Source of the DNA: Thermotogae bacterium | GTDB lineage: Bacteria > Thermotogota > Thermotogae > B3-G13 | NCBI GenBank assembly: GCA_015486095.1 | Contig: WFSK01000258.1 | Span: 1 to 13,000, forward strand | Length of the DNA: 13,000 bases | Reading direction: 5' to 3' | Made by a program: the position numbers and the translations under genes | In this document: piece after piece, positions 1 through 7,329 of the stretch | How positions within the stretch are numbered: the stretch's first letter is position 1 | Layout of the letters: each line of letters begins with the position of its first letter | The notes under the pieces: model-generated | Database searches by the model: none | Told to the model about the DNA's origin: nothing | Seen by the model: the letters and a program-made list of their open reading frames with translations, nothing else

Positions 1-768
1 CTCTTGCTATTAGCTGAGTTCATAAAGGAAACAAATGTACGATATTTCATTCTTGGAGGCGGAAGCAATACGATCTTTAAAGACGAGATCTACGATGGCA
101 TTGTAGTGCATCTCGCAGCTATGAATGATATCTCGATCCTATCGGATGGCACCATCCAGGCTGAAGGAGGTTGCCCTCTACACAAGGTCATTTCTTTTTC
201 TCATGAAAAGGGATTCACAGGAATGGAAGGGTTAATAGGAATACCTGGAAGCGTGGGTGGGGCAGTGATGTCGAATGCAGGGGCTTTTGGTTATTCTATA
301 GGAGAATTCGTCAAAGAGCTCGAAGTAATAAGATGGGATGGTAAGCGTATTGTGTTGAAGGAAGATGATTTTGCTTTTTCATATCGCACTTTTTCTTTCA
401 AAGATACAACGCCTTTTGTTATATCAAGGGTAAAATTAAAATTCGAGAGAGGTAATGTGAAGGAAGCGCAGGAAAAGATGAAAGTATTCCAACGAGAACG
501 ACAGCTTAAACAACCCCTCGATATGCATTCGGCTGGTTCCATATTCAAAAATCCTCCAGGAATGCATGCAGGAAAATTAATAGAGGCTTGTGGATTAAAG
601 GGGAAAAGGATAGGAGCTCTTGGAATTTCTACCAAACATGCAAACTTCATCGTTAATTTCGGTGGTGGGACCCGAAGAGATTTCGATGAACTCACTTCTC
701 TTGTAATAGAGGAAGTTTTGAAGAAATTCGGTGTGAGATTGGAGTTGGAAGTGGTTTGTGTGGGGTAA
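1..768 (+). CDS. murB: UDP-N-acetylenolpyruvoylglucosamine reductase MurB, 5' end missing
   Basis: MurB is a cytosolic FAD enzyme that uses NADPH to reduce UDP-GlcNAc-enolpyruvate to UDP-MurNAc, an early step of peptidoglycan precursor synthesis. Seen: the FAD-binding loop LGGGSN (about bases 52-69), the long conserved stretch GFTGMEGLIGIPG followed by GGAVMSNAGAFG (about 211-294), a YR motif near 380, AGSIFKNP with the catalytic Ser codon at 538-540, the KHANFIVN segment, and a terminal LELEV whose Glu codon 748-750 matches the family's catalytic Glu. The short form, with no long insertion before the Ser motif, fits the type II class. In the YR motif the usual Y-R-x-S appears as Y-R-T-F-S, so the Ser is shifted by one. 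The reading frame is open to base 1. TTG at 4 could be read as a start, but the family's N-terminal 30 or so residues would then be missing, so the gene most likely begins outside the window. Confidence 0.93.
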   Translation, partial: LLLLAEFIKETNVRYFILGGGSNTIFKDEIYDGIVVHLAAMNDISILSDGTIQAEGGCPLHKVISFSHEKGFTGMEGLIGIPGSVGGAVMSNAGAFGYSIGEFVKELEVIRWDGKRIVLKEDDFAFSYRTFSFKDTTPFVISRVKLKFERGNVKEAQEKMKVFQRERQLKQPLDMHSAGSIFKNPPGMHAGKLIEACGLKGKRIGALGISTKHANFIVNFGGGTRRDFDELTSLVIEEVLKKFGVRLELEVVCVG

Positions 769-770
769 AA

Positions 771-1508
771 ATGGAAATGAGATCGCATATTCGATCCTTG
801 CAGCATGTTCGAGCGTTAGAATTCTTTACTCTAATTTATGTCCTTTCTGCATTTCTACTCGCTCTATCCGTAACCATGCTGTTATACTCCCTTTCATTTC
901 GATGGCCTTTTTTCATGGCGAAAAAGATAGAAATAACAGGTAATTCATACCTTTCTACAGAATACATTCGTAAGTTATATGCACTCAACAAGAAGTGGAG
1001 TATCTTCGAATTAGTTGGTGAAAGAGAAATACTCGATCCTATTATAAAGAAAGTAAGAGTGGAGATCGTATCGCACGATCGATTGAATTTCATGATCGAG
1101 GAGAGAAAAATGGCATCCATTATGCATATAGGAACGGATTTCTATCTTTCGGATGCGCAGGGGACGCTTTTTAGAAAGTTGAGAGAAGGTGAAGATCCAT
1201 ATGATTATTCCTTACCAGTAATATGTGGATTAAATGAAATGGATTTTACATTCGATAAACTTTCGAGAAATGGGCTTGTAAAGAAACTGAATTATGTGAT
1301 AAACTTGGATAAAACACTCATTAAAAATATTTCTGAGATCGATATAAAGGGTAATGTAGTTTACATGAGGAAGGGAATAGTATTTAAAGTGAGGGAAATT
1401 AAAGATCTTCAAGAAATACCAGATGTGATTTTAAAGATATGGAAAGCTCTTCCAGCAAGAAGTCGAGTAGAGATGATCACCAATAATAAGTTTGTATTCG
1501 AAAGGTGA
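771..1508 (+). CDS. ftsQ: FtsQ/DivIB-like cell division protein
   Basis: FtsQ/DivIB is a bitopic division protein that links the FtsL/FtsB pair to the divisome from outside the membrane. From ATG 771 the product is 245 aa: a short basic cytoplasmic tail (1-16), one hydrophobic helix (about 18-41), then a POTRA-like segment (about 49-115) with the pattern KKIEITGNSYLS and two acidic/basic strands ending in the typical ERKMASIM. This is followed by the FtsQ-like strand FYLSDAQGTLF (about 124-134) and a weakly conserved beta domain. Context supports the call: it lies between murB and ftsA, as in division clusters. The start is uncertain. An in-frame TTG at 756 and ATG at 777 also exist; 771 is preferred because a GGGG run lies 5 bases upstream and it overlaps murB least. 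Sequence similarity in this family is always low, so the call rests on topology, the POTRA pattern and position. Confidence 0.8.
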   Translation: MEMRSHIRSLQHVRALEFFTLIYVLSAFLLALSVTMLLYSLSFRWPFFMAKKIEITGNSYLSTEYIRKLYALNKKWSIFELVGEREILDPIIKKVRVEIVSHDRLNFMIEERKMASIMHIGTDFYLSDAQGTLFRKLREGEDPYDYSLPVICGLNEMDFTFDKLSRNGLVKKLNYVINLDKTLIKNISEIDIKGNVVYMRKGIVFKVREIKDLQEIPDVILKIWKALPARSRVEMITNNKFVFER

Positions 1509-1513
1509 ATAAT

Positions 1514-1520
1514 GGGAGGT
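1514..1520 (+). promoter_or_regulatory. Strong ribosome binding site of ftsA
   Basis: GGGAGGT lies 7 bases before the ATG at 1528 and fixes the ftsA start. It is among the best Shine-Dalgarno matches in the window. Confidence 0.75.
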
Positions 1521-1527
1521 TAAAAAA

Positions 1528-2829
1528 ATGGCGGGGTCAAGACAGTTTGTTACCGTTGTTGATATGGGGAGTGAAACGATAAGGGCAATGATATCGCGTG
1601 AAAGAAATGGTTTAATAGAAATAAGCGGCTATGGAGAAAGACCTTCTGGGGGGATTAGTAAGGGTATAGTTAGGGATATTTTAAAAGCAAGAGAAGCCAT
1701 TGAAGGAACGGTAACGGTAGCAGAGAGCATGATCGGAAAGAGAGCATTCGATACCACATATCATGTTTGCCTGAGTTCTCAGGAAATCAACTCCTATATC
1801 GTTCATGGATCTGTGGATATCCCTCAACGTCCAGAAGGGAATACCGTATCAGAAGAAGATGTAAATCAGGCCTTGAATGCAGCGGTGAGAACCTTATTTC
1901 AATCTTCACAAGAGGAAGTATTAAACGAAAACGATACGTTCGTACTACATAAACTCGCATTGGGATATAAGTTAGACGACAGAGATGTATCTACACCTTT
2001 AGAAATGATAGCCAATGAATTGACAGTAGATGCCGTGGTAATAACGGAAGATATGGGAATAATAAACGGTCTGAAGCACCTCTTAGAAGACGTTGATATA
2101 GGAGTTAACTCATTCATATATCAGGGGATAGCAGCGGCTGAGAGTTGTGCGAACATGACTGAAAAAGAACGAGGTGTAGCAGTGATAAATCTAGGAGGTG
2201 GAGTAACCGATATCGTAGTATATTTTAATGGAGTTCCTATATACGTGAGATCTTTGCCGTTTGGGGGCTCTACGATCACGAGGGATATAGCTCAAGTATT
2301 GGGTATATCTTATGCAGAGGCAGAAAGGATAAAGAAAGAAAGTGGATTTGCTCTGCCAAAGGCATTGGAGGAAGATGTAGATATAGTGGTTAAAAAGCCC
2401 GATAACGTAACCGAAATGGAGGTATCTACTAAGAAATTATCTTATATAATCTATGCTCGTCTTAAAGAGATCTTGGAATATTGTCGTAAAGAACTGAGGA
2501 AAGCAGAACCATTTTTACGTGCCCATGGAGAAACTTCTATTCCAGGAGGAATCATTTTAACTGGTGGAGGAACACATTTGAGGGGTATAGAAGGGTTAGC
2601 AGAAGAGGTTTTGCGATATCCTTGTAGAATAGGTAATTATTCGAATTCTGGTAACACGATATTAGATGGTCCTGAGGATGTACTTTCTGATCCCTCGTTC
2701 AGTACTATATTGGGTGGAACGATTTGGACTTATAGATACAGTGATCTCGAAGAGAATAGTAGAAAGGGTAAGATCAAGGAAAGAAGTATTCTTCGAAGAT
2801 TCATAGACTACTGGAAAAAATTCGTTTAA
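1528..2829 (+). CDS. ftsA: Cell division protein FtsA
   Basis: FtsA is the actin-like ATPase that tethers FtsZ filaments to the membrane and recruits later division proteins. The 433 aa product has the phosphate-1 motif VVDMGSETIRAMI (10-22), the inserted 1C subdomain (about 85-165), phosphate-2 NLGGGVTDI (221-229), and the adenosine motif GGIILTGGGTHLRG (340-353). The C-terminus ILRRFIDYWKKFV (421-433) is an amphipathic basic/aromatic helix of the membrane-targeting type. The first Asp of the phosphate-2 loop found in most FtsA proteins is Asn221 here; I recall the same Asn in the Thermotoga maritima protein, so it may be a lineage trait. Length is normal for the family. It starts 19 bases after ftsQ and ends shortly before ftsZ, consistent with one transcript. 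Confidence 0.97.
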   Translation: MAGSRQFVTVVDMGSETIRAMISRERNGLIEISGYGERPSGGISKGIVRDILKAREAIEGTVTVAESMIGKRAFDTTYHVCLSSQEINSYIVHGSVDIPQRPEGNTVSEEDVNQALNAAVRTLFQSSQEEVLNENDTFVLHKLALGYKLDDRDVSTPLEMIANELTVDAVVITEDMGIINGLKHLLEDVDIGVNSFIYQGIAAAESCANMTEKERGVAVINLGGGVTDIVVYFNGVPIYVRSLPFGGSTITRDIAQVLGISYAEAERIKKESGFALPKALEEDVDIVVKKPDNVTEMEVSTKKLSYIIYARLKEILEYCRKELRKAEPFLRAHGETSIPGGIILTGGGTHLRGIEGLAEEVLRYPCRIGNYSNSGNTILDGPEDVLSDPSFSTILGGTIWTYRYSDLEENSRKGKIKERSILRRFIDYWKKFV

Positions 2830-2841
2830 AATGTAAATGAA

Positions 2842-2849
2842 GGGAGGTG
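2842..2849 (+). promoter_or_regulatory. Ribosome binding site of ftsZ (start ambiguous)
   Basis: GGGAGGTG is a near-perfect anti-16S match. It overlaps the GTG at 2847, which makes that codon an unlikely start. It sits 3 bases before TTG 2853 and 12 bases before ATG 2862, so spacing favours TTG while homology favours the ATG. Confidence 0.65.
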
Positions 2850-2861
2850 TACTTGAGAGAT

Positions 2862-3905
2862 ATGGTTTTTGAAATGGATCTCGATGAAAAGAAGATGAGG
2901 AGAAAAAATGCTGTCATAAAGATAATAGGAGTAGGAGGAGCAGGAAATAACGCTGTTAACAGGATGATCAGTTCTGGTGTTGATAGGGTTGTCTTCATCT
3001 GTGCTAATACCGATCTTCAAGATCTCGATAACAGTGAAGCGGAGATCAAACTCCAGTTGGGCGCCCAATTAACCAAAGGGCTCGGTACAGGTGGAGATCC
3101 GAACATCGGAGAAAAGGCTGCAAAGGAGAGTGAAGCTGCTATAAGAGATGTTTTAGAAGGAACAGATATGGTGTTCATAACTGCTGGTATGGGAGGAGGA
3201 ACGGGAACAGGCGCTTCTCCATTCATAGCCCAGCTTGCATCCGAAATGAATATATTGACGGTAGCAGTTGTTACTACACCATTTTCATTTGAGATGAGAA
3301 ACAGAGCAGAGGTTGCAAGGGAAGGGTTGAAAAAGTTGAGTGAACACGTTGATACACTTATAAGGGTTTCAAATAATAGATTGTTGAAAGAGATATCTGG
3401 AGATTGGACAGTTACGGATGCCTTTCTAAAAGCAGATGAAGTCCTCTATCAAGGAGTGGAAGGTATCTCTTCTTTGATAACTCAACATGGATTGATAAAT
3501 CTTGACTTCGCTGATATAGAGGCCGTTATGAGAAAGGCAGGAACTGCCGTTTTGGGTATAGGGCATGGAAAGGGAAAGGAAAGGGCAAAAGAAGCGGCGA
3601 AGAATGCTATTGAGAGTAAATTGCTCGATAGACCTGTCGAAACTGCAAAGGCGATCATAATGAACATAACTGCTCCCAAGAATATTAAGATGCAGGAGAT
3701 GAATGATGCCACTCAAATAATAAAGGATATGGCAAGTGAAGAAGCAGATGTGAAATTCGGACTCTGCCTCGATGATGATCTCCCCGAAGACGAGATGAAG
3801 ATCACTTTGATAGCCACAGGCTTTGATAATACCGCAAATATCAAGGAAGAAGAACAACCTGCTATATTCAGGTTACCAGAAGAGATCGAAGATCTTGAAC
3901 TATGA
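2862..3905 (+). CDS. ftsZ: Cell division GTPase FtsZ
   Basis: FtsZ is the tubulin-like GTPase that polymerises into the cytokinetic ring. From ATG 2862 it is 347 aa. The nucleotide-binding start IIGVGGAGNNAVNRM (21-35), the signature GGGTGTG (111-117), and the TTPFSFE segment are intact. The T7 synergy loop NLDFAD (213-218) is canonical. The C-terminal peptide EEQPAIFRLP (330-339) that binds FtsA follows a very short linker, as in Thermotoga. I chose ATG 2862 because its N-terminus MVFEMDLDEKK lines up without gaps with the remembered start of T. maritima FtsZ (MGFDLDVEKKK). TTG 2853 would add three residues and is better spaced from the Shine-Dalgarno sequence. The gene starts 32 bases after ftsA. 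Confidence 0.97.
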   Translation: MVFEMDLDEKKMRRKNAVIKIIGVGGAGNNAVNRMISSGVDRVVFICANTDLQDLDNSEAEIKLQLGAQLTKGLGTGGDPNIGEKAAKESEAAIRDVLEGTDMVFITAGMGGGTGTGASPFIAQLASEMNILTVAVVTTPFSFEMRNRAEVAREGLKKLSEHVDTLIRVSNNRLLKEISGDWTVTDAFLKADEVLYQGVEGISSLITQHGLINLDFADIEAVMRKAGTAVLGIGHGKGKERAKEAAKNAIESKLLDRPVETAKAIIMNITAPKNIKMQEMNDATQIIKDMASEEADVKFGLCLDDDLPEDEMKITLIATGFDNTANIKEEEQPAIFRLPEEIEDLEL

Positions 3906-3920
3906 ATTCTCCTATGCATT

Positions 3921-5615
3921 ATGGCTGATAGAGCTTGGCAACATAAACGCCGTCTGGGCGATATACTCATCGAGCAAGGCTTGATAACTAGAGAACAACT
4001 GGCAGATGCTTTAAAATTCCAACGCGAGAAGGGTATAAAAACGGGCGAAGCTTTGGTTGAGAAGGGCTATGTTACCTGGAAAGATATATCTGTTGCATTG
4101 TCTCGACAGATGAATTTACCCTTCATAGAGAAGATCAATGTTAAGATGGATCCATCCATAATGGCGTTAATACCTCGCAAGATCGCAGAGCATTACAATG
4201 TCGTTCCAATAGGGATCGAAGACAACACCTTGATCATAGCAACAGATGATCCTCTGAACTTGGGAGGATTGGATGAGCTGCGGTATAGAACAGGTAAAAA
4301 GCTTTCAGTAGTAGTTACGTCGAGAGAGGAGATAAAAAGAGCAATAAAGGCTTTTTATGGGGGATCTGAAAATCTCGATATCTTAGATGAATTTGGACTT
4401 CCTCAAGAAGAAATAGGTGGAGAAACAGAGTTAGAAGAAGAAACAGGGAATGCACCGGTAGTCAGATTGGTAAATCGTATCGTATTGCAAGCTATAGAAG
4501 AAGATGCGAGCGATATTCATATAGAACCTGATCCTAAAGGATTACGAGTAAGATATCGTGTAGATGGAATGCTGAGGAAGCGTATGGAGCTCCCAAAGAA
4601 TGTACAAGCACCTGTGATATCGAGGGTGAAACTCATGTCCAAGATGAACATAGCTGAGAAGAGATTGCCCCAAGATGGGAGATTCTTTCTCAATTTGAAG
4701 GATGGTAAATTCGATTTTAGAGTCTCAACATTGCCGACTATATATGGAGAGAAGGCCGTTTTAAGAATATTGAGAGTTGCAGATGCCAGTAAAAATATAG
4801 AAGAATTGGGATTGAGCGATTACAATATCGAACTTCTGAAAGATATCTTAAAGAGGCCATACGGTATTATATTGGTTACAGGACCAACGGGGAGTGGGAA
4901 GACTACGACCTTAGTTGCGATCATAAATAAACTAAACGAAATAACGAGGAACATAGTTACCATAGAAGACCCTGTGGAATATCAAATAGAAGGGGTAAAT
5001 CAGGTATCTGTGAAGCCTGAAATAGGATTAACGTTTGCGAATCTGCTCAGGATGGTCTTGAGACAGGATCCAAACGTGATAATGGTTGGAGAGATCAGGG
5101 ATAAAGAGACTGCCCAGATAGCAACGGAAGCTGCAATGACAGGCCATTTAGTGTTGTCCACATTACATACGAACGATGCACCGAGTACTATTGCCAGACT
5201 GGTAAACCTGGGTGTAGATCCCCATCTGATCGCTTTAACTGTTATAGCGATAATCGCTCAGCGTTTGGTTAGAACACTGTGTACCTGTTCGAGAAAGGTA
5301 ACGCCTTCCCCTCGTATCATAGAAAGTATGAAGCATTTCAACATGACCGAGATAAAAGAGATAAACGTTAGAGAACCGGTTGGATGTGATAAATGTGGTA
5401 AGACGGGATACAAGGGTAGAACAGCAATCCATGAGATCATGAAAAACAACGATGAGATAAAGGCATACATTCAAGGAGGAAAGATAGATGAATTAGAGTT
5501 GAGAAGATTAGCCGTTAAAAATGGGATGAAGACTATGTTTCAAGATGGATTGGAGAAGGTGTTGTTGGGGATCACGACTTTAGAAGAGATCGAGAGGGTT
5601 ACGAGAATATCCTAA
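3921..5615 (+). CDS. pilB: Type IV pilus assembly / type II secretion ATPase (PilB/GspE family)
   Basis: This is a cytoplasmic hexameric ATPase driving pilin polymerisation (PilB) or pseudopilus assembly (GspE). The 564 aa product opens with an MshEN/T2SSE-N domain: RLG at 11-13, G20-L21, L27, L31 and Q34 match the c-di-GMP-binding consensus fully, and a second weaker copy follows (G42, L45, G49, Q63). The ATPase core has Walker A GPTGSGKT (321-328), an Asp box around IVTIEDPVEY (345-354), Walker B NVIMVGEIRD (385-394) and the His box TGHLVLSTLHTNDA (407-420). The zinc-binding Cys pairs are C454/C456 and C489/C492. The first pair is C-x-C, not the usual C-x2-C. The extension-type order and Cys motif exclude PilT. 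It begins 15 bases after ftsZ with no visible Shine-Dalgarno sequence. PilB is favoured over GspE but the two cannot be separated firmly here. Confidence 0.93.
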   Translation: MADRAWQHKRRLGDILIEQGLITREQLADALKFQREKGIKTGEALVEKGYVTWKDISVALSRQMNLPFIEKINVKMDPSIMALIPRKIAEHYNVVPIGIEDNTLIIATDDPLNLGGLDELRYRTGKKLSVVVTSREEIKRAIKAFYGGSENLDILDEFGLPQEEIGGETELEEETGNAPVVRLVNRIVLQAIEEDASDIHIEPDPKGLRVRYRVDGMLRKRMELPKNVQAPVISRVKLMSKMNIAEKRLPQDGRFFLNLKDGKFDFRVSTLPTIYGEKAVLRILRVADASKNIEELGLSDYNIELLKDILKRPYGIILVTGPTGSGKTTTLVAIINKLNEITRNIVTIEDPVEYQIEGVNQVSVKPEIGLTFANLLRMVLRQDPNVIMVGEIRDKETAQIATEAAMTGHLVLSTLHTNDAPSTIARLVNLGVDPHLIALTVIAIIAQRLVRTLCTCSRKVTPSPRIIESMKHFNMTEIKEINVREPVGCDKCGKTGYKGRTAIHEIMKNNDEIKAYIQGGKIDELELRRLAVKNGMKTMFQDGLEKVLLGITTLEEIERVTRIS

Positions 5616-5640
5616 ACATGAGGAATAAAGGGGTGGTAAA

Positions 5641-6135
5641 ATGGATCGCGTAGTATTCAATCTGTTCAACTATTCAGTAGTAGATATACTAAACAGAGTG
5701 GGAAAGGTTTCGGCAGATAAGATCGATCAGAAAGAGATCGCCCGAACTTTTGACATAGAAAGGGCAATTTCTATAATAATAGGTGTGGTAGGAAGATTAA
5801 AAGGACAATCGATATTGTCGATCGATGAAGAGCTTTTCAAAAAGATAACCGACAACATGCTCGATCCCTCACGATTGATATCTTCACATGATGTAAGGAT
5901 CAGCGCGATTTCGGAGTTGTTTGCAACGGCGATCAGCCATTGGACAGTTGCCATGTATCAAAATGCCTATGTTATGGCGATAACTCCACCTGTAATAATG
6001 AAAGGGAAAAGGATCAATTTCCATGTAGACGGAGATTGGATCTATCAATTTACTTATACTATAGAAGACGAAAAACTGGATATCTATCTCGCCTTGAAAG
6101 AAGAAAGAAAATATATTTCTGAAAAACAGCGTTGA
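5641..6135 (+). CDS. CheX-like protein lacking the catalytic Asn
   Basis: The 164 aa product matches the CheC/CheX/FliY phosphatase fold, whose active members dephosphorylate CheY-P. Seen: an N-terminal helix region (1-40), the beta segment ISIIIGVVGRLKGQSILSID (43-62) of CheX type, helix FKKITDNML (66-74), the active-site helix RISAISELFATAISHW (86-101), and AITPPVIMKGKRI (113-125), which matches the CheX PP-x-V-I-x-G strand. The family signature [SD]-x3-E-x2-N is present as S88, E92, but Ala95 stands where the essential Asn should be; a second Asn often seen eight residues after the Glu is His100. Codons around 5902-5943 confirm this reading. Phosphatase activity is therefore doubtful and a binding or scaffold role is more likely. 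A GGGGTGG Shine-Dalgarno-like run precedes the ATG. It lies between pilB and a surface-type protein, not in a chemotaxis operon. Confidence 0.75.
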   Translation: MDRVVFNLFNYSVVDILNRVGKVSADKIDQKEIARTFDIERAISIIIGVVGRLKGQSILSIDEELFKKITDNMLDPSRLISSHDVRISAISELFATAISHWTVAMYQNAYVMAITPPVIMKGKRINFHVDGDWIYQFTYTIEDEKLDIYLALKEERKYISEKQR

Positions 6136-6139
6136 GATC

Positions 6140-6146
6140 GGGAGGA
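6140..6146 (+). promoter_or_regulatory. Ribosome binding site deciding the start at 6153
   Basis: GGGAGGA lies 6 bases before ATG 6153. It lies downstream of the alternative in-frame TTG at 6132, which therefore is not the start. Confidence 0.7.
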
Positions 6147-6152
6147 AGAGTA

Positions 6153-7319
6153 ATGCCTCGATCTCGCGGAATTCTTGTGATGAATTTCATAGTTATAATT
6201 ATCTTTCTCGGTCTTGCCTGGTGGTTTACCTTCAAATTCCGAAGAAATATCCCTACTCATGTATCATTTAATTCTTTATCATTTTTCCTCACGGGAGACT
6301 TCGATACACTGAAGATGAATGATGCACTTAATTTTAAGGTCTGGATATCGAATAAACGAAAGAGGGATATAAAATTCAATATAAAGAATTTCGTTGTAAC
6401 AATAACATCACTGGCCTCAAAGAAAAGGTATTATGATTTTCAATACCCTCGTACAGTCGAATCCTCTCTTACGGCCTTTTCAAAATCTCTTGTTTTCGAT
6501 TCTTTAAGAGAAGGCATAAAGGTACCGACAAAAACCGGAACCTATACACTCGTTGTAAAAGCAGATGTAAATGGAAGGCCATGCCGATTAACCAAGTCTT
6601 TCAAAGTGAAAAAGGTCGAAAAGCTTGTTATATCTCCCAAGAGCGATTTTTATATCGTAGATCGACCAATATCTTTTACCGTAAACTTCCTCAACTACAC
6701 TTCTGAAACAAAGCATTTTGTATCGATAAATGCCGTTTGCTTGCTATGGAAAGGAGACAGATTGATCTCTATGGATCACCTTTCTTCATTCCCGTCCCTC
6801 GATATACCGCCAGGGAATACTCAATTGCTTTTCTTCTATCCTGAGGATTTTGCATCTTCTTCCCTTGTACCAAGAGTACCTGGTGTATATAAATTAGAGG
6901 TGCGTTTAACAGATGCAAATGGAGAGCACTTCGGTGTTACACACTTGATCGACGTTATGGGGAAGAGCTCCTTATCTAATGGGAAAGGACTATCCATATA
7001 TACCGATATCATGAAGTTCGTAAGAACAAATTCAAAGCTGTACTTTAAAGTTTATATACAAAACAAAACATCCGATGTTAAACGTGTTAAACTATCATCC
7101 TTTACGCTCTCAGTTATGCGAGAAAACATAAAGATATATGAGTATACCAATAGAGATATATTTTTTGTAAAGATAAATCCTCGAGGTAGCAGGATGATCC
7201 TGGATACAAAGAACATCGATGAGATCGTTGTTAAGTATAGAGGGAATTACGTTGTGCATATATCGGCAAATTGTGGGGGAAGAGAACTTCATTATTCTAT
7301 AGATTTGAAGGTCTTTTGA
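6153..7319 (+). CDS. Membrane-anchored protein with three repeated beta-sandwich (BsuPI-like) domains
   Basis: No named function is recognised. The 388 aa product has a basic start, one hydrophobic helix (about 8-25) with a WW motif, a K/R-rich stretch after it, and an otherwise beta-rich body. The body holds three similar units, about 45-153, 156-268 and 279-388. Each contains a strand of the type F-x-V-x-I-x-N-K (ALNFKVWISNKRKRD, PISFTVNFLNYTSET, KLYFKVYIQNKTSDV), a loop with a proline- or serine-rich turn, and a closing G-x-Y strand pair (TGTYTLVVKADVNG, PGVYKLEVRLTDANG, RGNYVVHISANCGG). This layout resembles the BsuPI (intracellular proteinase inhibitor) or other Ig-like folds, but identity is low. 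The RRN/KFRR residues after the helix leave the orientation open. It starts 17 bases after the CheX-like gene. Confidence 0.8.
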   Translation: MPRSRGILVMNFIVIIIFLGLAWWFTFKFRRNIPTHVSFNSLSFFLTGDFDTLKMNDALNFKVWISNKRKRDIKFNIKNFVVTITSLASKKRYYDFQYPRTVESSLTAFSKSLVFDSLREGIKVPTKTGTYTLVVKADVNGRPCRLTKSFKVKKVEKLVISPKSDFYIVDRPISFTVNFLNYTSETKHFVSINAVCLLWKGDRLISMDHLSSFPSLDIPPGNTQLLFFYPEDFASSSLVPRVPGVYKLEVRLTDANGEHFGVTHLIDVMGKSSLSNGKGLSIYTDIMKFVRTNSKLYFKVYIQNKTSDVKRVKLSSFTLSVMRENIKIYEYTNRDIFFVKINPRGSRMILDTKNIDEIVVKYRGNYVVHISANCGGRELHYSIDLKVF

Positions 7320-7329
7320 TGGTGATGAG

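Noticed and set aside
291..806. 171-codon open frame on the - strand over murB
   Set aside because: Mirrors conserved MurB codons and shows no protein features of its own.
1064..1080. Inverted repeat GATCGT-ATCGC-ACGATC inside ftsQ
   Set aside because: Only a 6-base stem in a region rich in GATC/CGAT words; expected by chance and no T run follows, so not called a terminator or operator.
2222..2230. Asn221 in place of Asp in the FtsA phosphate-2 loop as a sign of a dead protein
   Set aside because: From memory the Thermotoga maritima FtsA also has Asn-Leu-Gly here and binds ATP, so this is better read as a lineage trait.
3426..3857. 143-codon open frame on the - strand within ftsZ
   Set aside because: Fully inside the well-conserved ftsZ gene; the translation is Cys/His/Ile-rich with no domain and no ribosome binding site, so it is a shadow frame.
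6132..6152. TTG 6132 as start of the three-repeat protein
   Set aside because: The GGGAGGA ribosome binding site lies downstream of it, 6 bases before ATG 6153.
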